This document shows positions 57,026 through 64,000 of a stretch of 64,000 nt of DNA, in pieces. Source of the DNA: Tetrapyrgos nigripes (Eukaryota > Basidiomycota > Agaricomycetes > Agaricales > Campanellaceae); contig JAACJM010000007.1 in NCBI GenBank assembly GCA_013368315.1, positions 434,001 to 498,000 of the forward strand, written 5' to 3'. Below the pieces are notes generated by a model. It worked only from the letters and a program-made list of their open reading frames with translations, made no database searches and was not told the origin of the DNA. The position numbers and the translations under genes are program-made. The first letter of the stretch is position 1; every line of letters begins with the position of its first letter.

Positions 57026-60000
57026 TTAGTGTCGGTAAGCTCGGGGGTGTTTCTGGTGGAACTCCTCGATCATGTTCTTTACCTTGGTCAGGTTTGACGT
57101 GGGTACCCAGGTATTTTCCGAGTCGGGATAGTCCAACCATTTGATCAGGTATTGAGTACCCTTTCTGTTCCTGGTTGGTTTAGAGTCTAGTATTTTTTCG
57201 ACATCGTATTCTTCGTCTGCATCTAGTAATTCCGTGGGAGGTTCGGGGTAGTTTGGTCCGTGGGCGTCCGTTTCCACGTACGGCGTTAATAAGGAGGCGT
57301 GGAAGACGGGGTGTATTCGCCAGGTTGTCGGTAATTTCAATTTGTAGTTAACCTGGCTGATTACTTCAATGATTTCGAATGGCCCATGACGACGATCGGA
57401 CAACTTAGCTTTTGGTCTCGTTGTCTTCAGGTTCTTTCCATCCAATAGCACCCTATCCCCAACCTTGTACCCTGTCCAGGAAATGGAATGGTTGCCATGC
57501 TGTGTTTTCATCGTTTCAGCGGCCGACGCCAAGCTTGCTTTGAGTTCTTCCCTGAGTTGGTTGAGGTTTTCGAGTCGTTCCTCTACTGTCAGCAAGTTAG
57601 AGGTGGGATTGAATGATGGGAAGAAGCGTGGTTGGTATCCGTGTAGAAGTTCGAAGGGGGATTTTCCTGTTACCGAATGTACTCTGGTGTTATGGCTGAA
57701 TTCGGCGTATGGTAGGTAGTCCACCCAATCTTCCTGTCGATAGTTGCAAAAGATCCGTAAAAACTGCTCCAATTCCTGATTGTATCGTTCCGACTCTCCG
57801 TCGGTCTGTGGGTGATAGGCAGTACTGAGGGCCGAAGTGATGCCTAGCTTCTCATGAACCGCGGTCATGACCTTACTAGCGAACTGCGGCCCTCGGTCGG
57901 ATATCATCTTGTCCCATAGTCCGTATCGTCGCCAAGTGTTGTCAAGCAGCAGATTCACCGTACCGTCGCTGTCAATTGTTTTCGTACACGGCGATATGAT
58001 GACCGTTTTTGTTGACTTGTCAACTGTGACGTGGATTGCGTTGAATCCTTTGCATTCGGGGAGATCCGTGATGAAGTCGGTGGTGATAGTCCCAAATGGA
58101 CGTTCTGGGATTTCGGTGGGAATCAAGGGGATCCGAGTGGGATGGTTGTTGGGTTTCGTCGCTTGGCATTTGGCGCAGCCAGTTACGTAGTCCTTGACGA
58201 AGACTGACATTCCTGGCCACCAGAATTCCCTGCTGACTAGTTCATAAGTTTTGTATCGTCCGGGGTGTCCAGTTGCCAGGGAGTCATGGTGGAGTCTTAC
58301 GATATCCCGTCGGAGATCGTTGTCTGCCGGGACATAGATTTTCCCTCGGAATAGGATGATTCCGTCTTCATAATTCCATTCCTGTAGGTTTTTTACCAGC
58401 GAACGTGGTCCGTTTCGTAGGATGACATCTAAGGCACTCACTACCTCCAGGTCCCTCTTGGGACATTCATTGATCCGTCTTCGCAGTTGTACATCTCCTA
58501 TAGCTGTTACTGTTCCTTGCCTAGTTGCCCGGATTCGGAAGAATTTGGGGTCGAGAAGGACTCTGTCGGTGTTGTCGTTCTCGGTCCCGAGTTTGTGATC
58601 CGGTCGTCTAGATAACGGGTCAGCTTTATTTAGACTTCCGGGTTTATGTTGGAGGGAGAACTCAAATCTAGTAAGGAATAACGCCCATCGTGCCTGTCGT
58701 CGACTGAGCTTTTGGGCAGTCTGGAAATATTCCAAGTTCCGGTGATCAGTGAAAATTTCAATAGAATGGGGGGCTCCTTCCAAATAGTGTCTCCATGCTT
58801 CTAGTGCACGGATGATTGCCAGTAGTTCCTTGTCGTGGATGTCGTAGTTTCGTTCAGTCTCTGAGAGAGATTTGGAGATGTAGGCGACTGGGTGCCATCG
58901 ATTGTCTTCCCCGGTTTGCATCAGTATTCCCCCTGTTGCGTAGTCTGATGCGTCTACTTCCACTCGGTATGGTTTCGTGTAATCTGGCATCAATAAAACA
59001 GGTTTTGATGTGAAAGCCGTTTTGAGGGACTGGAATGCTTTTTCGGCCTCCGTTCCCCAGTTCCAGTGGTTGTCCTTCCTTGTCAGGTCGAAGAGAGGAC
59101 GTGCGATTTTTGAAAAGTCCTTAATGAAGCGTCGGTAGAAGTTTCCAAATCCTAGGAACGCCTGAACTTCCTTTACTGTTTTGGGAGTTGGCCAGTCGAG
59201 TACTCCCTCTATTTTAACTGGGTCCATTGATAGAGTGTCGTGGGAGACAATCAATCCCAGAAAGTCGACTTTGTCCGCTTCGAATACGCATTTTTCGGGT
59301 TTGGCGTACAGGTCGTTGTCCCGTAATCGTTGTAGCACTGTTCGAACTAGTTTTCGGTGTTCATCTAAGTCACGAGTGAATATTAAAATATCATCCATAT
59401 AGACGACAATCTTCCCTTGGTCGATGAGATCCTTGAAGATAGTGTTCATCATTGCTTGAAAGGTCGCCGGTGAGTTCATTAATCCAAAAAACATGACCGT
59501 TGGTTCGAATAGTCCTCGATTGGTTTTGAAGGCGGCTTTCCACTCATCTCCCTCTTTGATACGGATGTTATTGTATCCCCACCGTAGGTCGATTTTACTG
59601 AACACATATGCGTTTTTGAGTTTGTCGATTAGTTCTGGAATGAGTGGTAGTGGGTATGCGTTCTTTATGGTACCCTTGTTGAGCGCTCTATAATCCTGTA
59701 CCGGGCGTAGTTTTCCGTCTTTTTTCTTTATGAAGAAGAAGGGACTTGCCATTGGGGACTTCGATGGTTTAATATATCCTTTCTCGAGGTTTTCGGTCAG
59801 GAAGGAATCAAGTTCGGATTGTTCGTTTGGAGAGAGAGGGTACGTTTTACATGCGCGTGGTTGGAAGCCGTCTTGTAGTTCGATCGCGTGGTCCCAATTA
59901 CTTCGTTGGGGTAGGCGTTCTGACGTCTTTTTGTCGAATACCGACAAGTATTCATGGTATTGTTTTGGTATTTGTTCTTGTAACGAGGTCGCTGAGTTTG

Positions 60001-60943
60001 TGGATTTGTTTTCAGTGTTTTGTAGCGCTTTGTTAAAGGCAGCTCGGATACTCAGCTTGGTATCTGACAGACCCTCATCCGGATCGGTGGGAGTGTCTAG
60101 GTATTCCATGACGAGTTCACTCCATTGTCCCGGAACATTCCATTGTCCAGTCGTGTCTTCTGAGGAGAGCATTGCTCCTAAGTCGATCCGTTGTAATCGG
60201 ATCCTTTTAGGTCGTTGTGATCGACGTTGTCCCGCTATCTTGGTCTGTGATATTGTTTTGTGTGGACCCACGATTTCTTTGAATTTCACTTGATAGTCTC
60301 GGTGACGTGTTCTGGGGTCTACTATTTCAGGTTTCTTTATTCTCGAAGGAGGGCTTTTCGACTTAGCTTCAGTCTTTACTGGGGTCTTTTCCAGTGTACA
60401 AGCGCTGGGGCATCGGGTTAGGTTGATTTCCGATGTTGTCCAGTCGATTTCTGGGTTGTGGTGTCGTAACCAGTCGGTACCCAAAATGATATCGTGATCT
60501 CCAATATCCGTGATGTAAAATTCGGCGATCTCCTCGTGATGGGATTGGTGATCTGGGGCATAAATCCGTAGTTTTTGGACGGTGTAATGTCTTACCCATC
60601 CCATTACGTTTTCTGATCCGTCGACGTTTCGAACTGGAAATGGTTTTTCTAGAGGGATGCGGCTGAGATGATGTTTTTGGGCGAAGGCATTATTAATGAT
60701 GATCCCTTCTGCTCCACTGTCTAGTAGAGCGGTTGCGTCGATTTTTCGTCCAGTTATTTTCCCGATCAATTCGGTCTTAAGCTCTATTGATGGGGTCTGT
60801 TGGTTTCGAGTGATTGCCGTGATTCTTAATTCAGATGGAGATCGTGGCTTACGAAAGGGTATAGGGCTCGTGTATTGCCTGTGTTTTACTGGTATGTATG
60901 TCCATGTTCCTCCTCCTGACGACGTAGCAGGGGAGGTATTCAA
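57026..60943 (-). CDS. pol: Pol polyprotein with C-terminal chromodomain
   Basis: An intact 1305-codon frame. Protease motif ALLDSGAEG (Asp75), reverse transcriptase with VQDYRALNK and the YMDD box at 515-518, RNase H (VEVDASDYATGG, FTDHRNLEY) about 650-770, integrase zinc finger (HHDSLATGHPG ... CAKC) about 900-945, integrase core (VTVDKS, ISDRGPQF, YHPQTDGESERYNQE) about 965-1080, and a chromodomain (YLIKWLDYPDSENTWVPTSNL) about 1245-1300. All key residues I can check are present. The frame begins with TTG, and its first Met lies beyond the protease site, so it must be made as a Gag-Pol fusion by a -1 shift at the end of gag. Catalytically it looks complete. Confidence 0.95.
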   Translation of the reverse strand: MNTSPATSSGGGTWTYIPVKHRQYTSPIPFRKPRSPSELRITAITRNQQTPSIELKTELIGKITGRKIDATALLDSGAEGIIINNAFAQKHHLSRIPLEKPFPVRNVDGSENVMGWVRHYTVQKLRIYAPDHQSHHEEIAEFYITDIGDHDIILGTDWLRHHNPEIDWTTSEINLTRCPSACTLEKTPVKTEAKSKSPPSRIKKPEIVDPRTRHRDYQVKFKEIVGPHKTISQTKIAGQRRSQRPKRIRLQRIDLGAMLSSEDTTGQWNVPGQWSELVMEYLDTPTDPDEGLSDTKLSIRAAFNKALQNTENKSTNSATSLQEQIPKQYHEYLSVFDKKTSERLPQRSNWDHAIELQDGFQPRACKTYPLSPNEQSELDSFLTENLEKGYIKPSKSPMASPFFFIKKKDGKLRPVQDYRALNKGTIKNAYPLPLIPELIDKLKNAYVFSKIDLRWGYNNIRIKEGDEWKAAFKTNRGLFEPTVMFFGLMNSPATFQAMMNTIFKDLIDQGKIVVYMDDILIFTRDLDEHRKLVRTVLQRLRDNDLYAKPEKCVFEADKVDFLGLIVSHDTLSMDPVKIEGVLDWPTPKTVKEVQAFLGFGNFYRRFIKDFSKIARPLFDLTRKDNHWNWGTEAEKAFQSLKTAFTSKPVLLMPDYTKPYRVEVDASDYATGGILMQTGEDNRWHPVAYISKSLSETERNYDIHDKELLAIIRALEAWRHYLEGAPHSIEIFTDHRNLEYFQTAQKLSRRQARWALFLTRFEFSLQHKPGSLNKADPLSRRPDHKLGTENDNTDRVLLDPKFFRIRATRQGTVTAIGDVQLRRRINECPKRDLEVVSALDVILRNGPRSLVKNLQEWNYEDGIILFRGKIYVPADNDLRRDIVRLHHDSLATGHPGRYKTYELVSREFWWPGMSVFVKDYVTGCAKCQATKPNNHPTRIPLIPTEIPERPFGTITTDFITDLPECKGFNAIHVTVDKSTKTVIISPCTKTIDSDGTVNLLLDNTWRRYGLWDKMISDRGPQFASKVMTAVHEKLGITSALSTAYHPQTDGESERYNQELEQFLRIFCNYRQEDWVDYLPYAEFSHNTRVHSVTGKSPFELLHGYQPRFFPSFNPTSNLLTVEERLENLNQLREELKASLASAAETMKTQHGNHSISWTGYKVGDRVLLDGKNLKTTRPKAKLSDRRHGPFEIIEVISQVNYKLKLPTTWRIHPVFHASLLTPYVETDAHGPNYPEPPTELLDADEEYDVEKILDSKPTRNRKGTQYLIKWLDYPDSENTWVPTSNLTKVKNMIEEFHQKHPRAYRH

Positions 60944-62584
60944 AAATCCGCTTCCGTCACGAACTTCTTTAGTAGTCCTTCTTTCTCTTCTCCTGATAGT
61001 GCTCCGATTCTGGCCGTGAGTTCCGAGATGTTATCCGTGGTCGTATTGACCTTGGACTCCGAGGTTTCTACTGCGGCTTGCTTTATGGAGGGTCTCCAGG
61101 TCGTGTTGTTGGGAGTGATCTGAGGCGTATTAGGGAATGTAGGGCAATCGTTACCCATATGACCTAGTCCTCGACACCTGAAGCAACGTCCCTCTTTCCT
61201 CATTTTTTCTCTTTCTTGGGGGGTCAGCTTCGGTGGATATTTAGTAGTCGAAGATGCACCTGGGACATTGTCTTGGAAGGCGTTTACTTCCATGCTTCTC
61301 GTTCGACTACTTCTCGTACTCTGTGACCCCCTTCCCGTCTGTCCTTCCTCCCTTCGAGGTTTATTCCATGAATTCTTCTCTTCCTGCCTTTCTAACCAAA
61401 TCATGTGTTGTTTTACCGCAGCCTTTTGTAGTTTCGCAAGATTCTTAGGTTGGGTGGGTAGGTAGGAGATTCGGTCTACCAGCCCTCGGGGGAGTCCCTT
61501 TCGATACCATTTCATTAATGCCTTGTCATTGTAGCCAGTATCGTCAGCGTATCGTTTGAATTGGGAATTGTACTTATCTATGTCGGCTAGAGCCCCTTCC
61601 ATCCTGATGTGTTCTATCTTGGTTTGGGCCTGGGTTTCCCGCGCTGAGGGTTTGAAATCCCGTAGGAATTCTCATTTTACTTCGTATAGAGTCCAAAGCT
61701 TCTTCTTTGTTTCTGGTTTCGGAGCGGAAGAGTCTTCGTCGGTACTCGTATCTTCCTCGTCACTATCACTAAAGTCGTCTTCTTCTTCAAAGACCTTCTT
61801 CAAAGACCTTCTTCATCATACTGCGTGCCCATCGTTTTGCTTCATCTCCTGAAAACAGCGTGAGGAAAAACGATATTCTCTCGTCTTCAGTAGGATAGAC
61901 TTGATCGTTGAGCTGGAGATAATTGTTAAATTCGGCCATCCAATCTTTTGTTTGGTTTCGGTCTCCTGTGAACTTTTCTGGCTTTACTCCTCGCTCCTTG
62001 GTAGTCGTATTAGGAAAGACCGAGGACTGAGCGTCCTGAGCCTCGTCATCTGGTGGTGCGGTGTCTCGAGGAGGTCGAGTTCCCCCTGCAGCGGCGGTGG
62101 CCGAATCAGGGTTTTCAGACATCCTGAGAGCAGCGTGAATAGAGTGGAAATCGATTGGGAGTGTGGGGTTGATTGAGATGGGTTCTTGGACCGCACTGGA
62201 AGTGCTGTCTGTCGGAGATCTGTTGTGAGGGGAATGGGGTTCTGAGAGATGTTCAGGGGAAGGAGTCGGTGACGGGGTTGTAACCGGATTTGGATTTTCT
62301 GTGGTTGGTTCCGATGGGAGTGACTCGAAGAGTGAGACTGGTTCGATACCGAGTCTCTGTTCTTCGGTTGAAAGAGGTCGATTGTTTACGGAGAGTCGGT
62401 TTGGACACGGATGGTTTGTACAAAACTCCCACCGGTTTTGGTGTGAGAAGTAGCAGTCTTGTTGTCTTCGGGGGACGTGTGCGTGAGGTCGTCTAAGACA
62501 AACGAGGCTGGGAGAGGCAGTACGGCTAGGGTTTTGTGAGGCTGTGCGTGATCTAGTGGTTCTTGGGATTCCGCCTTCACTCAT
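60940..62584 (-). pseudogene. gag: Gag, interrupted by a 13-bp duplication and a TGA
   Basis: ATG 62584 opens MSEGGIPRTTRSRTASQNPS. A Pro/Ser-rich region and the capsid-like part (VKPEKFTGDRNQTKDWMAEF) follow, to 61787. There GAAGGTCTTTGAA is repeated in tandem (about 61788-61813), adding 13 nt and shifting the frame. A second frame resumes EEEDDFSDSDEEDTSTDEDS, meets a TGA near 61675 (EVK*EFLRDF, where Trp is likely), then goes on as ALADIDKYNSQFKRYADDTG to the zinc knuckle CFRCRGLGHMGNDC (about 61160-61200) and ends TEADF at 60940. Gag packages element RNA into virus-like particles; this copy could not make a full-length one without two recoding events. Confidence 0.85.
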
Positions 62585-63123
62585 CCACTTGTTTCAGTTT
62601 CCGAGAATAGAAGATCCCACTGTTCTCCTGAGACGTCTTCCCAAGAGATCAGTGACCTGTAGTAGTTGATTATTCTGGGAACTTGGGTTTGGAGATATTC
62701 GTGGTATTCCTCCTGGCTGAACACGAAGATGTCGCTATCTTCGTAGTCGTCGTTACTGAACCAATATGGGAGGGTTGTTTCTCCTAGTTGGACGAGGAAG
62801 CACGTATCCACAACTGCAACGTAGCGTGGAGAGGTGTTTTCAGGTGATAGCTTTATTCGGAGATATTCGGAGACGGTCACTTCACCTGAAATCCACGATC
62901 TCTTGTTCAGTATGATCCAATGATCGTCGAATTCGATAGCGTGCTTGTATACTAATGCTTCAAGTTCTTCTCGGTAGTTTACGAAGTATTCTGATTTATT
63001 GATGGGAAAGGGATAGAACGGTGGAGGTCGGGTTTGTAGGTTGTCAATGAGGGGTTCGAAGTTAAGAGCCAGTGTGTTTGTAGAGGGTCTGGATGTGAGG
63101 TGGGTGTAAGAGAGTCTGTTCAA
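62581..63123 (-). CDS. Met-less ORF between the 5' LTR and gag
   Basis: Opens directly at the LTR edge (TTG at 63123, an in-frame TGA lies at the LTR end) and runs 180 codons to a TGA that overlaps the gag ATG as ATGA. It contains no ATG codon at all. The product has a coding-like composition (YFVNYREELEALVYKHAIEF, FVFSQEEYHEYLQTQVPRII), rich in Tyr, Glu and Leu, with no domain I recognise. It might be translated from a non-AUG start, be spliced to a leader in the LTR, or be a captured host fragment. Confidence 0.5.
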   Translation of the reverse strand: MNRLSYTHLTSRPSTNTLALNFEPLIDNLQTRPPPFYPFPINKSEYFVNYREELEALVYKHAIEFDDHWIILNKRSWISGEVTVSEYLRIKLSPENTSPRYVAVVDTCFLVQLGETTLPYWFSNDDYEDSDIFVFSQEEYHEYLQTQVPRIINYYRSLISWEDVSGEQWDLLFSETETSG

Positions 63124-63124
63124 G

Positions 63125-63612
63125 TGTCAAGAACGTTGTCACTTAGCGAAACCACCCAAATCACACAATGAACAAGATAGATTTGACGAGTTACAATGAG
63201 ACAATAAGAGGGGAGAATGATAGAGGAGAGGAGAGAGAGATCGAGTAGCTGACTATGCTCGACACTGCACTGTACTAAGAGCGGAGTGGAGACGAAGTGA
63301 ACAGACTAAGGAACCTAGCTACGAGATCTAAGATATATATAGAAGAGAAATGAATATGTGGGAATGTCCATGGAGTTTTGGAATCGGAGGAGATAAGGGT
63401 ATGAGTCAAGTAAGAAAATATATACGTGAGAATGTCCATGGAGATAAAGGAAACGGAGAGGTGAGTCATAGATCTATAAGACGATGATGAGAAGTAATCA
63501 GTATTTATGGGTTTATGGAAGGTGATAGAATGATGAACAGAAGTGAATAGTAGTAGAAGGGAATAGAGAGGTAAGTGAAGGAAAAGGAAGGAGACGGAGG
63601 TGATTCATGACA
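63125..63612 (-). repeat. 5' LTR (488 bp)
   Basis: Same length and sequence as the LTR at 55829-56316. Identity of the two LTRs means the insertion is recent on the scale of the mutation rate. It should hold the element's promoter; a TATATATAG run lies at about 63337-63345. Confidence 0.97.
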
Positions 63613-63856
63613 GATAGAGAAGGTTATAGTCAAATCCGAAGGACACGAACAGTTTGATTATAGGCATGAGCTGTATCCACAGACCTCTACCTCTTTCCCT
63701 ACCTCTTCTCCATTCTCTGCATACACACCTATCTCGCCTGACGCAGAAGTAGAGTTGGTCAAGGTGCCAGAATGGGAAAAAAGGATGTGTTATGATGTGA
63801 AAGCGACCTTGAGGGCTTTTTGGGTAGATTTGGAGAAGAATGGGAAGGATGGATAA
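63613..63856 (+). pseudogene. Right half of the reading frame split by the retrotransposon
   Basis: In phase with the left half, this side reads EKVIVKSEGHEQFDYRHELY, then a Ser/Thr/Pro stretch, VELVKVPEWEKRMCYDVKAT and FWVDLEKNGKDG, ending at TAA 63854-63856. It is open for some 80 codons without an ATG at the start, as expected for an internal piece. The protein is not recognised. Confidence 0.55.
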
Positions 63857-64000
63857 TGGATTCATGAAGTTACTCTGCTGCAAAGGGGGATAGGGAGAGA
63901 GGCAAAGAAGAGTGGGTCTGGTTGATGGAGTGGATGCTGAGGGAGGCTAGTAAGCTAGTGATAAGTCATACACCTTCTCAGCCTGGACTTTGTAAGACTT
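63857..64000. other. Window end, no feature seen
   Basis: Purine-rich sequence downstream of the split frame; nothing recognisable. Confidence 0.4.

Larger units (their letters stand above)
55829..63612 (-). mobile_element. Complete Ty3/gypsy chromovirus, 7784 bp
   Basis: Bounded by two 488-bp LTRs (TG...CA) and the 5-bp target duplication GATAG (55824-55828 and 63613-63617). In transcription order (minus strand) it has the 5' LTR, an upstream Met-less ORF, gag with CCHC knuckle, pol (protease, reverse transcriptase, RNase H, integrase, chromodomain), a third ORF with Gly-Trp repeats, a polypurine tract and the 3' LTR. No tRNA primer site (TGG...) follows the 5' LTR; the sequence there is CTTGAACAGAC, so self-priming or another primer is likely. 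The chromodomain at the integrase C-terminus places it in the chromoviruses, which target heterochromatin. Confidence 0.97.

Noticed and set aside
63105..63124. tRNA primer-binding site next to the 5' LTR
   Set aside because: The sequence after the LTR (CTTGAACAGAC) lacks the TGG start complementary to a tRNA 3' end, so no tRNA PBS is annotated.
1..64000. CRISPR arrays, rRNA, tRNA genes
   Set aside because: The organism is a fungus, and I found no array of spaced repeats, no rRNA segment, and no convincing tRNA box A/box B pair; a covariance-model scan would be needed to exclude tRNAs fully.

Overview
This is eukaryotic DNA, almost certainly from a mushroom-forming fungus (Agaricomycetes, Basidiomycota). 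The evidence is genes split by many short GT-AG introns, F-box-like gene families, C2-NACHT STAND proteins, a multi-intron cytochrome P450 and a chromodomain-bearing Ty3/gypsy element. There is no bacterial operon structure. Only a handful of the genes are ordinary single-copy genes: an F-box-like protein (344-1747), an HSL-type alpha/beta hydrolase with Cys at the nucleophile position (3297-4868, minus), a Ser/Thr-rich single-pass membrane protein (5444-7261), a 16-exon P450 (24608-30489) and a Tlg1/syntaxin-6 type SNARE (44391-46631).

The rest is accessory, repeat-rich DNA. From about 8.5 to 17.9 kb the sequence is strikingly poor in CpG and carries degenerate tandem repeats, the clearest being a 72-79 bp minisatellite at 11790-12440. 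It ends in a decayed F-box pseudogene (16654-18380, minus). Two more broken copies of the same F-box family lie in tandem at 32188-33664 and 33999-35194. Three copies of a 1.5-1.8 kb non-coding repeat lie near 18.5, 22.2 and 42.4 kb; the last contains a near-perfect 166-bp palindrome. A ribosomal protein P2 relic sits near 20.9 kb.

Four mobile elements can be delimited to the base from inverted ends or LTRs plus target-site duplications. They are: 31094-32038 (Mutator-like, 9-bp TSD, carrying an SMEEF-type ORF); 35541-36955 (hAT-like, 7-of-8-bp TSD, no transposase); 52301-53260 (Mutator-like MITE, 76-bp TIRs, 9-bp TSD); and 55829-63612 (complete chromovirus, 488-bp LTRs that read as identical, 5-bp TSD GATAG). 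The chromovirus has an unusual coding plan. An upstream ORF with no Met codon overlaps gag, gag carries two lesions, gag-pol is joined by a -1 shift, and a third ORF after pol is rich in Gly-Trp repeats. It inserted into an older reading frame whose two halves can be seen on either side.

Two C2-NACHT genes (37193-40867 and 47875-51254, both minus) are products of one segmental duplication, share all splice positions that I could place, including a GC-AG intron, and flank the SNARE gene. The overall picture is a young, transposon-rich, gene-family-rich island interrupted by a few conserved housekeeping genes. Splice sites are read by eye; where summed exon lengths give an intact frame (P450, SNARE, first F-box gene) I say so.
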